This document shows positions 45,336-53,321 of a stretch of DNA of 64,000 nucleotides, in pieces. Origin of the DNA: Oxalobacteraceae bacterium OTU3CINTB1 (GTDB lineage: Bacteria; Pseudomonadota; Gammaproteobacteria; Burkholderiales; Burkholderiaceae_D); the NCBI GenBank assembly GCA_024123955.1, contig CP099652.1:2170001-2234000 (forward strand), written 5' to 3'. A program made the position numbers and the translations under genes. A model generated the notes under the pieces. It was not told the origin of the DNA. It saw nothing but the letters and a program-made list of their open reading frames with translations, and ran no database searches. Each line of letters starts with the position of its first letter. Positions within the stretch are counted from its first letter, which is position 1.

Positions 45336-45420
45336 GGCGGATTAGCGCGTAGCGCGTAATCCGCCATGCTCCGTCGGCGGCGCTACGATTGGCGGATTAC
45401 GCTTCGCTAATCCGCCCTAC
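45332..45420. repeat. Inverted pair of REP-like palindromes
   Basis: Copy 1 (45332-45365) begins GTAGGGCGGATTAGCG and closes TAATCCGCC. Copy 2 (45391-45420) is the same element in the opposite orientation, ending CTAATCCGCCCTAC. Each is itself a hairpin with GGCGGATTA/TAATCCGCC arms, and a 25-base spacer separates them. The TAG stop codons of both flanking convergent genes lie in the GTAG ends. Likely acts as a bidirectional terminator or mRNA-end structure. Confidence 0.85.
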
Positions 45421-46433
45421 GTGGAACCGTGGCTAATCCGGCTCGACCAGCTTGCGATCGCGTCGGCGACCGCCGTGTCGCTTTCCGTCGACATCATCAT
45501 CGATTGCATCGGCGGCAGGCCCGCGCGTGTCTTCTTGTAGAAGTGGTTCAGCGTCGGGAAGAGCGCCACTTCGGTTTTCAGCCCGCCGCGCCCGGCGCGC
45601 AGCGCCTCCGCATGCGCCGGCGGCACCGATTCGTCCCGCCCTCCCTGAACGATCAGCACCGGCTGCCGCACCTTCGCCAACGCCGCGACCGGATCGACGC
45701 GGTCGGCGCTGCGCAGGTAGGCGTGTCCCATTGCCGGCATCGTCGCCAGCATCGCCGTCGATGGATCGCGCGCCGCCTCGGGCGGCAACGGCATGCCGGC
45801 GCGGATCGCGGCCGCCGTGCGATCGAACAGCGTCATGTCCGGCGCCATGCCGGGCGGCGCCATCGCCGCGATCTGCGCCCGCATGACGGCGAAGATCGGC
45901 AACGCCGGGCCGGACAAACTCACCACGCCATCGATCATTTGCCCGTCCATGCCGCCGGCCAGCAGCGACGCCACCACCGCGCCCTCGCTATGGCCGGCGA
46001 CGATGACGGGCCGCGCCCCGGCGCTTTCGCGCAGCAGCGCCAGGCCGGCGCTGGCGACCGCCACCCGCGTCAGGAAATCGACGTGGGAAGCGGCCAGGAT
46101 CGCATTGATCGTCTGCGATCCGGTGCCGGGGCCGATCTTGGCCATCCGCAGCACGGCGAAGCCGCGCGCGCTCAACTGCCGCGCCAGATCCGCATACGCG
46201 TGCGGGCGCATGTTCATCGTCGGGTAGTTTCCGTCGACGTCGCTGAACAGCGAGCCTGGCACGATCAACACCGCGCCCACGGCGTCGCCATCGGACGGAC
46301 TGAATCGGCAGGCGATCTTCACGCCGGCGACGGTGACGGCAACGTCTTGTTCTTTCGGCGCTGCGGCCGCGCTGCGGTTCGACATGGTCATTGCTCCTAT
46401 CAGTGGAAGCGCCAGGAAGCCGCGGCGCTTCAC
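45417..46433 (-). CDS. Secreted alpha/beta hydrolase
   Basis: A 338-aa serine hydrolase. The N-terminus MKRRGFLALPLIGAM resembles a twin-arginine signal. Nucleophile elbow GHSEGAVVAS, late Asp in VLIVQGGRDESVPP and His in FPTLNHFYKK complete the triad. Substrate unknown (dienelactone-hydrolase/esterase-like). The start appears to be GTG at 46433; an internal ATG at 46391 would lose the signal. Its stop codon falls inside the REP-like repeat. Confidence 0.78.
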   Translation of the reverse strand: MKRRGFLALPLIGAMTMSNRSAAAAPKEQDVAVTVAGVKIACRFSPSDGDAVGAVLIVPGSLFSDVDGNYPTMNMRPHAYADLARQLSARGFAVLRMAKIGPGTGSQTINAILAASHVDFLTRVAVASAGLALLRESAGARPVIVAGHSEGAVVASLLAGGMDGQMIDGVVSLSGPALPIFAVMRAQIAAMAPPGMAPDMTLFDRTAAAIRAGMPLPPEAARDPSTAMLATMPAMGHAYLRSADRVDPVAALAKVRQPVLIVQGGRDESVPPAHAEALRAGRGGLKTEVALFPTLNHFYKKTRAGLPPMQSMMMSTESDTAVADAIASWSSRISHGST

Positions 46434-46484
46434 GCTTGCCCCGCGCCGAGAACCCGCTGCGCATAAATAGCGGCGAGCGCCTGG

Positions 46485-48029
46485 TCAGCGCGCCGCTTGC
46501 ACCTGCTCGCGGTTCTGGCGCGCGCCGGCCAGGCGGATGATCTGTTCCAGTTCCACCGGCTTGACCAGGTGGTGGTCGAAGCCCGCTTCCACCGTGCGGC
46601 GGCGGGCATCGCTCTGGCCCCAGCCGGTCAGGGCCAGCATCAGTATGCGTTCGGCGCCGGGACGCTGGCGGATTGCCCGCGCCGTCTCGTAGCCGTCCAT
46701 GCCGGGCATGCCCAGATCCATGATGATCATGTCCGGCTGGTTCTCGGCGGTCATCGCCACGGCCGCCGCGCCGTCGTAGACGGTGCGCACGTCGAAGCCG
46801 TCGATCTCCAGCAGCGCCGCCAGCGAATCGGCGGCGTCGGTGTTGTCGTCGACTACCAGCACTTTCATTTTGCGGCCGTCCGCCGACGCGGCAGGGGAGA
46901 CCAGCGGCACCGGCTCGCGCGCGCCGCTGTCGTTGACGATCGGCAGATGGATGACGAATTCGCTGCCCTTGCCGACCCCCTCGCTATAGGCGTCGACGCT
47001 GCCGCCGTGCATTTCGGCGAACTGGCGCGACAGGCTCAATCCAATCCCCAAGCCGCTGGAGAACTGGCCCACCACGGTGTTGCTTTGCTCGAACATGCGG
47101 AAGATGCGCGTGATCGCCTCGGCCTCCAGGCCGATGCCGCTGTCGCGCATCGAGACGGTCAGCGCGTTCTGCTCCACCACCGCGCGCACCACCACGTTGC
47201 CGCCCTGCGGCGTGAATTTGATCGCGTTCGACAGGATGTTGGCGAAGATTTGCACCACGCGCGCGTAGTCGGCGTTGAGCATGATCTCGCTGGTGGGCAG
47301 CTGCCAGGCGACGTGGATGCGCTTGGCGCTGGCCGCCTGCGCGCACAATTCGCTGACGTGGTTCATCACCGACGCCAGCGTGACCAGCTGGCGCTGCAGC
47401 TTGATCTTGCCGCTGGTGATGCGGGCGACGTCGAGCAGGTCGTCCACCAGGCGCGTCAGCAGGCGCACCTGGCGCTCGACCATGTCGCGGATGCGCGCCA
47501 CCGGCGCGGCGTCCGGATACAGGTGCGTGAGCAGCGAGACCGAGGTGCGGATCGGCGCCAGCGGATTGCGCAGCTCGTGGCCCAGGCTGGCGAGGAACTC
47601 GTCCTTGCGGCGCGCGGCCTCGCGCACCTGGTATTGCTTGTTGCGTGCCCGTAACGTCGAATGCAGCGCGGTGATCAACGTCAAGGTGCGCACCGGCCGC
47701 TCGACCAGGGTCAGGTTGCCCAGTCCGGCCACGGCGCGGCGCACCGTCTGCGAATCGGCGCCACGATGGGTCAGCAGCACGATCGGCAGGTCCGACCAGT
47801 CGGGTTGGCGCGCCACCCACTCTTGCAGCAGCTTGAAGCCGCCCGAATCCAGCGCCTCCTCCACCGTCAGCACCGCGCCGGCGCCCAGTTCCAGCTGCGC
47901 GGCCAGGTCGGCCAGGGTCGGGCAGACGTGGCTGTCGATCTGCGCCATCGCCAGCACCTTGGCCGCCAGCGGCCCGTCCTGGCCGAACGGCGCGTGGATC
48001 AGGATGCGCGTTTCCATGGTGTCAGCCAT
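46485..48029 (-). CDS. Hybrid histidine kinase with an N-terminal pseudo-receiver
   Basis: About 514 aa, no membrane segments. Residues ~1-125 resemble a receiver fold (LPIVLLTHRGADSQTV); HisKA with FLASLGHELRNPLAPIRTS; HATPase_c with IFANILSNAIKFTPQGG, RDSGIGLE and SSGLGIGLSLSRQF; C-terminal receiver ~385-505 with VLVVDDNTDAADSL, phospho-Asp in MIIMDLGMPGMDG and HHLVKPVE. It follows the KaiC-like gene with an 8-base overlap, so the two are co-expressed and probably work together. Start could also be 48017 or 48053. Confidence 0.87.
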   Translation of the reverse strand: MADTMETRILIHAPFGQDGPLAAKVLAMAQIDSHVCPTLADLAAQLELGAGAVLTVEEALDSGGFKLLQEWVARQPDWSDLPIVLLTHRGADSQTVRRAVAGLGNLTLVERPVRTLTLITALHSTLRARNKQYQVREAARRKDEFLASLGHELRNPLAPIRTSVSLLTHLYPDAAPVARIRDMVERQVRLLTRLVDDLLDVARITSGKIKLQRQLVTLASVMNHVSELCAQAASAKRIHVAWQLPTSEIMLNADYARVVQIFANILSNAIKFTPQGGNVVVRAVVEQNALTVSMRDSGIGLEAEAITRIFRMFEQSNTVVGQFSSGLGIGLSLSRQFAEMHGGSVDAYSEGVGKGSEFVIHLPIVNDSGAREPVPLVSPAASADGRKMKVLVVDDNTDAADSLAALLEIDGFDVRTVYDGAAAVAMTAENQPDMIIMDLGMPGMDGYETARAIRQRPGAERILMLALTGWGQSDARRRTVEAGFDHHLVKPVELEQIIRLAGARQNREQVQAAR

Positions 48030-49536
48030 GGGCGCCGTCGGCAGAATGGTCATGGCCGTGGCCGTTGCTGTCCCCGGTATAGGTCGGCACCCCGGTCAGT
48101 ATGCCGTGGAAGTTTTTCAGCACCGCGCCGACCTTGATGCCGCCCTTGTCGACGCGGAAGCGGCGGATGGTGCGCTCGTGAGCGCTGCCGCGTTTCTTGA
48201 ACACCGAGATCGCCTGCTGCACCTCGCCTTCCGCCTCGAAGTAGCGCAGCATGATGACATTGTCGGCGATGTAGCTGGCATCGACCGAGGTGGTCATGCC
48301 GGTGCCGATCATGCCCTGCTGGACGCCGACGATGATGCTGACCACGCCGCGCTGGCCCAGGTACGTCAGCAGCTCGTGCAGGTAGATGGTCAGGAAGCGC
48401 TCGTCGGGCACGGCGTTCAGGTAGCCGTTCAGGCTGTCGATGACGACGATGCGCACGCCGCGTTCGACCGCCTCGACGATCGCGTGCGAGAACTGGCCCG
48501 GCGCCAGTTCGGCCGGGTCGATTTGCTGTACTGTCAGCAGGCCCCTGTCGATGGCGCCGCTCAAGTCCATGCCCAGGTTGGCGCAGCGGTTGAGCATATT
48601 GTTGCGCGCCTCCTCGAACAGGAACATCGCGCTGGCTTCGCCGCGCTGCGCGGCCGCGTGGATGAACTGCGCCGCCAGCGACGACTTGCCGGTGCCCGGC
48701 GGGCCGGAGATCAAGGTGCTCATGCCTTCCTCGAGGCCGCCGCCGATCTGCTGGTCCAGCTCCGCCAGGCCGCTCGAGAGCTGGCGCCGCTGGCTTTCGA
48801 CGCGCGTGCCGGCCGCCACCAGGCGCGGATAGACGTGCAAGCCGCCCTTGACGATCTTGTAGTCGTGGGCGCCGCCGTGGAAGGCGATGCCGCGGTACTT
48901 GACCACGCGCACGCGGCGCCGTTCGGCGCCGTAGGCCTGGTCTGCCAGCTCCAGCGTCAGCACGGCGTGCGCCACGCTGCGCACTTGCAGGTCGGTCGAG
49001 AGGGCGGTGCGGTCGTCGAGGAAAATGGTGGTGCAAGAGCGGCTGGTCAGGTACTGCTTGAGCGCGAGCACCTGGCGCCGATAGCGCAGCGGGCTTTCGG
49101 CCAACAGCTGCAGCTCCGACAAGGAGTCGAGCACCACGCGGCGCGGCTTGTATTTTTCGATCGCCGCGACGATGCGCTGGGTGGTCGTGCCCAGTTCGAT
49201 CTCGGACGGATGGAAGATGGTGTATTGCTGGTCCGGATCGAGCGCGTTCTCGTTGGGGATGATTTCCTCGACCTGGATGCCGCTCATGTCCCAGCCGTGC
49301 GACTCCGCCACGCTGCGCAGTTCGACCGCCGTTTCGGCCAGGGTGATGTAGAGGACGGCCTCGCCGTGGCGCGCGCCCTCGTTGAGGAACTGCAGCGCCA
49401 GCGTGGTTTTGCCGGTGCCTGGTTCGCCTTCCACCAGATACAGGCGGTCGCGCGTCAGGCCGCCGGCCAGGACGGTGTCCAGGCCGGGTACGCCGCTGCT
49501 GAGAAATAGATTGGTAACGCTGTTTTGTGCTTCCAT
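48022..49536 (-). CDS. Double-domain KaiC-like ATPase
   Basis: A 504-aa RecA-fold protein with two KaiC domains: domain 1 (~1-240) Walker A GEPGTGKTT, domain 2 (~250-480) Walker A GPPGTGKSS and Walker B RIVVIDSLNGYL. The catalytic Glu pair is intact in domain 2 (FLFEEARNN), but in domain 1 it is Ala-Glu (TLAETAVEL). The region of KaiC phosphosites reads TTSVDASYIADNV. The C-terminus is His-rich (GHGHDHSADGAHG). No kaiA or kaiB is in the window. Such proteins signal with histidine kinases in non-photosynthetic bacteria; the output is unknown. Confidence 0.88.
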   Translation of the reverse strand: MEAQNSVTNLFLSSGVPGLDTVLAGGLTRDRLYLVEGEPGTGKTTLALQFLNEGARHGEAVLYITLAETAVELRSVAESHGWDMSGIQVEEIIPNENALDPDQQYTIFHPSEIELGTTTQRIVAAIEKYKPRRVVLDSLSELQLLAESPLRYRRQVLALKQYLTSRSCTTIFLDDRTALSTDLQVRSVAHAVLTLELADQAYGAERRRVRVVKYRGIAFHGGAHDYKIVKGGLHVYPRLVAAGTRVESQRRQLSSGLAELDQQIGGGLEEGMSTLISGPPGTGKSSLAAQFIHAAAQRGEASAMFLFEEARNNMLNRCANLGMDLSGAIDRGLLTVQQIDPAELAPGQFSHAIVEAVERGVRIVVIDSLNGYLNAVPDERFLTIYLHELLTYLGQRGVVSIIVGVQQGMIGTGMTTSVDASYIADNVIMLRYFEAEGEVQQAISVFKKRGSAHERTIRRFRVDKGGIKVGAVLKNFHGILTGVPTYTGDSNGHGHDHSADGAHG

Positions 49537-49652
49537 GTCTGAATCCGATGCCTTTGAGGTGCCTTAAATATTACCGGAAACAGGGAAAGAGGGGTTTTTG
49601 GTATGAAAGGTTGCGTACGCTAGCGAACAAAGCGCCGCGAGGCCGGCGCCGG

Positions 49653-51839
49653 CTAGCCGCGGGCCACGCGCTGCAAGCCCTCCTGCTTGTTAACATACAT
49701 CGCGCGGTCGGCCCGCCCGAGTAGCATTTCAATATCCTGTGGGTCGTCAGGATGGTGGACGGCGATGCCGATGCTCGCGCCCAGTTGCACCGTGACGGTC
49801 TTGAGCGGATAGGGCCGGCGCAGCGCCGCCAGCAGCTTGTCGGCCGCCTCGCGGGCGTCCGATTCACAATGCAGCATTTCGACGATGACGATGAATTCGT
49901 CGCCGGCCAGGCGGCCGACGGTGTCGGTCTTGCGCACCGTCTGGCGCACGCGCTCGGCGAACTGGCGCAGCAGCTCGTCGCCTTCCTCGTGACCGTAGCG
50001 GTCGTTGACCTGCTTGAAGCGGTCGAGGTCGAGGAAGTAGACGGCGCAGCACTGGCGCGTGCGGTTGGCGCGCTGCAGCGCCTCGGTCAAGGTCTGCAAC
50101 AAGGCGCGGCGGTTGGGCAGGCCGGTCAGGGTGTCGCGCAGCGCCATCTCTTCCATCGACGCGAACAGTTTTTTGCGCTCGCTGATATCGTGCAGGAAGG
50201 CGATGAACAGGTGGCCGCTGGCGCGCGGCACGTAGGCCAGCGAGATCTCGACCGGCAGTTCCTGGCAGTCGCGGTTGTGCAAGGTGAGTTCGACGCGGCG
50301 GTTGAGCACGGTGGTGTCGCGGGCCGCGCCGTGGGCCCCGGCGGCGCCGGCCTCGGCCAGCTGGCGCATGTCGCGCTCGTAGGCGCGGCGCAGCAGCGGC
50401 GGCAGCACCATCGCCGCCAGCGGCTGGCCGATCACTTCGGCGCGGGTCCAGCCCAGCAGCTTTTCGGCCTGGCGGTTCCAGTCCAGCACCACGCCGCCCG
50501 GATCGAGGGCGATGAAGGCGTCGTGCGCGTTGTCGAGGATGGCGCGCAGCTCGGCCGCGCGTTCCTGCAGCAGCCGCTGCGTGCTGTGCTCCTGCGCCAG
50601 CGCGCGCTCCAGTTGCAGGGCCTTGCGGGCGATCTCGCGGGTGCGCTCGCCGACCGTCGATTCGAGTTTTTCGTTGAGCGCGCGCAGCGCCGCCAGGTGC
50701 GCTTGTTCGTTGTCGAGCATGCGCGCCAGCGCGCTCGACAGCACCTGCACCTCGTGGAAGCTGTCGACCTGCACGATGGCCGGCAGGCCGCTGGCGCCGG
50801 GCGGCGCCGCCGAGCGCAGCTCGAGGTTGCGGCTGAGCGCGTTGAGTGGGCGCGTGTAGCGGCGTCCGACGATGGCGGCGGCGGCCGCCATCGCCAGCCC
50901 GAGGATGGCGCCGAGCAGCAGGATGCGGCGCTCGAGCGACCGCGCCGAGGCCAACGCCACGTCCTCCGGCTGGCGCACGATCACCGACCATGCCAGGGTG
51001 GCCGGGTCGCCCGCCTTGCCGGTCGCCGAGTAGCCGCTCAGGTAGCTGCGCCCGTCGGCCCAGGTTTCCCGGACCGCGCCGGTGGCGCCGGTGCGCGCCA
51101 GCCGCACGCTTTCGCTGTCGAGCTTGCGCTCCTCCATGCCCTTGGGGCCGAGGATGATGGTGCCGTCGGCGCGCACCACGAAGATGTCGGCCGCGTAGGC
51201 TTGGTCGGCCGGCGCCACGATGGTTTGCGCCATGCGCCGCGCCCAGCCCCAGCTCATGTGCACGCACAGCACGCCGCGCGCGCCGCCGTCGGCGCCGGTC
51301 ACCGGGCCGGCGGCGTCGACGAAGCGCCACGGGTCCACGCTGGCCGGCAGTTTCTTGCCAAGCAGGACGGCGGGGTGGAAGTCGCCGGCGAACAGCTTGT
51401 CGCGCCCGCCAGCGAACCAGTCGCGCGCGCCGACGTCGGCGCCCTCGAGCATGCCCTGGGTGGCGGCGTAGACGCGCCCGTCCGGCGCGGCCAGGCCGAT
51501 CCAGGCGTAGTCGGGGAAGGCTTTTTGCACGCTCTCGAGTACCGCGCGCACCTCGGCCGGCGAGTGGGCGTCGCGCACCTGCGGCAGGTCGGTCAGCAGC
51601 TGGACGTCGCCGACGGCTTTCTGCACCACGCGGTTGAGGGCGTCGCGCGTCTGCCACGACAGCTGTTGCAGGCGCTGGCCGGCTTCGCGCTCGGCGTAGT
51701 TGGAGCCGAAGTGCTCGACCAGGATCAGCAGCGAGAGCACCGTCAGCAGCACCGTGGCGCCGACACCCGCCGTCACCAAGGTGGTGAGCCGGGGTCTGGC
51801 GTGGCGCGGGCCTGAGCCGAGAACGGTTGACGTGGTCAT
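49653..51839 (-). CDS. Membrane-bound PAS-GGDEF diguanylate cyclase
   Basis: About 728 aa. TM1 ~15-40 (VTAGVGATVLLTVLSLLILV), a periplasmic Cache-type sensor to ~290, TM2 (LLGAILGLAMAAAAAIVG), a coiled coil, a PAS domain (~440-560, LRAILDNAHDAFIALDPGG) and a GGDEF domain (~565-725). The active loop is RLAGDEF, a functional variant, and RKTD five residues before it is the c-di-GMP inhibitory I-site. The ATG at 51839 begins just before TM1; upstream in-frame ATGs exist but lie in the promoter region. Divergent from the efflux operon. Confidence 0.87.
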   Translation of the reverse strand: MTTSTVLGSGPRHARPRLTTLVTAGVGATVLLTVLSLLILVEHFGSNYAEREAGQRLQQLSWQTRDALNRVVQKAVGDVQLLTDLPQVRDAHSPAEVRAVLESVQKAFPDYAWIGLAAPDGRVYAATQGMLEGADVGARDWFAGGRDKLFAGDFHPAVLLGKKLPASVDPWRFVDAAGPVTGADGGARGVLCVHMSWGWARRMAQTIVAPADQAYAADIFVVRADGTIILGPKGMEERKLDSESVRLARTGATGAVRETWADGRSYLSGYSATGKAGDPATLAWSVIVRQPEDVALASARSLERRILLLGAILGLAMAAAAAIVGRRYTRPLNALSRNLELRSAAPPGASGLPAIVQVDSFHEVQVLSSALARMLDNEQAHLAALRALNEKLESTVGERTREIARKALQLERALAQEHSTQRLLQERAAELRAILDNAHDAFIALDPGGVVLDWNRQAEKLLGWTRAEVIGQPLAAMVLPPLLRRAYERDMRQLAEAGAAGAHGAARDTTVLNRRVELTLHNRDCQELPVEISLAYVPRASGHLFIAFLHDISERKKLFASMEEMALRDTLTGLPNRRALLQTLTEALQRANRTRQCCAVYFLDLDRFKQVNDRYGHEEGDELLRQFAERVRQTVRKTDTVGRLAGDEFIVIVEMLHCESDAREAADKLLAALRRPYPLKTVTVQLGASIGIAVHHPDDPQDIEMLLGRADRAMYVNKQEGLQRVARG

Positions 51840-52023
51840 AACGGCAAGTTTTCTACTGTGCGTCGGGACTGAAAGGTGACTGAAAGAAAGTAATTTTATT
51901 GTATCACCCGAAAGTTCGGATGGTTCCATTGTTATAGACAAATTCCCTCTGTGCAACCACAGTCCACCCGGGCGAGGCGTCTTAAAACCCCCTTAAAGTT
52001 GCTTTGCATAATTAAATGCTGGC

Positions 52024-52053
52024 TTGACATAGTTAGAATGATCGTTCATTCTA
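52024..52053 (+). promoter_or_regulatory. Efflux operon promoter with TetR-type operator
   Basis: A consensus -35 TTGACA (52024-52029) is followed by the palindrome TAGAATGA-N4-TCATTCTA (52034-52053), with perfect 8-bp arms. The palindrome fills the spacer and the -10 region, so a bound repressor would block RNA polymerase. The likely ligand is the TetR protein encoded at 58070. Confidence 0.8.
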
Positions 52054-52091
52054 TGGCTTGTGCTCATAATTTCTACAGAAAGTCCCAAGCC

Positions 52092-53306
52092 ATGGAAGCT
52101 CTTTTCTGCAAACCGTCCCTGCGGACGGCCGGGGCAGCAGCCCTGATCACCGCCACCGTGTTCGTCTCCGGTTGCTCCAAATCCACGCCCGCAGCACCTC
52201 AAGCGCAGGTGGCGGAAGTGGGCGTTTTCAAGGTGGCGCCGCAAGCGCTGCAAATCACGACCGAACTGCCGGGCCGCACCGCCGCCTTCCAGGTGGCCGA
52301 AGTGCGCCCGCAGGTCAACGGTCTGATACAAAAACGCCTGTTCGTCGAGGGTGCCGACGTCAAGGCCGGCACCCCCCTTTATCAGATCGACCCGTCGCTG
52401 TACCAGGCCAGCGTCAATTCGGCCAAGGCGGCCCTGGCCAAGGCCAAGGCCAGCGTGCTGACCAGCGGCCCGAAAGTCTCCCGTTATAAAGAGCTGGTCG
52501 CCATCGAAGGCGTCAGCCGCCAGGATTACGAGGACGCCGTCGCCGCCGACGCCCAGGCCAAGGCCGATGTGGAATCGGCCGCCGCCGCGCTGGAAGAGGC
52601 GCAGATCAATCTGCGCTACACGCACGTCTACGCGCCGATCAGCGGCCGTATCAGCCGTTCGACCGTGACCCCGGGCGCGCTGGTGACCGCCAACCAGACC
52701 GACCCCCTGACCACCGTGCAGCAGCTCGACCCGATCTACGTCGACATCACGCAATCGAGCGAAGACCTGCTGCGCCTCAAACGCGACATGGAAAGCGGCA
52801 GCCTGAAACAATCGGGCCAGGCCAAGGTCACCCTGATGCTGGCCGACGGCACCAAGTATGCGCAGGAAGGCAAGCTGCAATTCTCCGGCGTCTCGGTCGA
52901 CACCAGCACCGGCAACGTGGTGTTGCGCGCTTTGTTCCCGAATCCTAAAAACGATCTGCTGCCGGGCATGTTCGTGCGCGCGGTGGTGGAAGCCGGCGTC
53001 GACGAGCAGGCCATCGCCGTGCCGCAGCAGGGCGTGAGCCGCAACCAGAAGGGCCAGGCCACCGCGCTGGTGCTCAACCCGCAGGGCAAGGTCGAACAGC
53101 GCGTGCTGGTCACCAGCGGCACCCAGGGCGACAAATGGCTGGTCAAATCCGGCCTGGCCGCAGGGGACCTGCTGATCGTCGAAGGCCTGCAAAAAGTCAA
53201 ACCGGGCGCGCCGGCCAAGGTGGCCGCTGCCGCTCCCGCCGCCGCACCTGGCGGGTCGGGCACACCTGCCGCCGCCGCCACGCCTGCCGCCAAAAGCGCG
53301 CACTAA
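52092..53306 (+). CDS. RND efflux membrane-fusion protein (AcrA/MexA type)
   Basis: A 404-aa periplasmic adaptor, lipid-anchored through lipobox VSGC (Cys ~24). Barrel-sandwich halves ELPGRTAAFQVAEVRPQVNG and YAPISGRISRS flank a coiled-coil hairpin (~95-180), with a beta-barrel and a C-terminal Ala/Pro-rich tail (~375-404). It links the pump at 53322 to the channel at 56468. ATG at 52092; the longer frame overlaps the promoter. Confidence 0.93.
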   Translation: MEALFCKPSLRTAGAAALITATVFVSGCSKSTPAAPQAQVAEVGVFKVAPQALQITTELPGRTAAFQVAEVRPQVNGLIQKRLFVEGADVKAGTPLYQIDPSLYQASVNSAKAALAKAKASVLTSGPKVSRYKELVAIEGVSRQDYEDAVAADAQAKADVESAAAALEEAQINLRYTHVYAPISGRISRSTVTPGALVTANQTDPLTTVQQLDPIYVDITQSSEDLLRLKRDMESGSLKQSGQAKVTLMLADGTKYAQEGKLQFSGVSVDTSTGNVVLRALFPNPKNDLLPGMFVRAVVEAGVDEQAIAVPQQGVSRNQKGQATALVLNPQGKVEQRVLVTSGTQGDKWLVKSGLAAGDLLIVEGLQKVKPGAPAKVAAAAPAAAPGGSGTPAAAATPAAKSAH

Positions 53307-53321
53307 GACAGGAGCCAGCTT

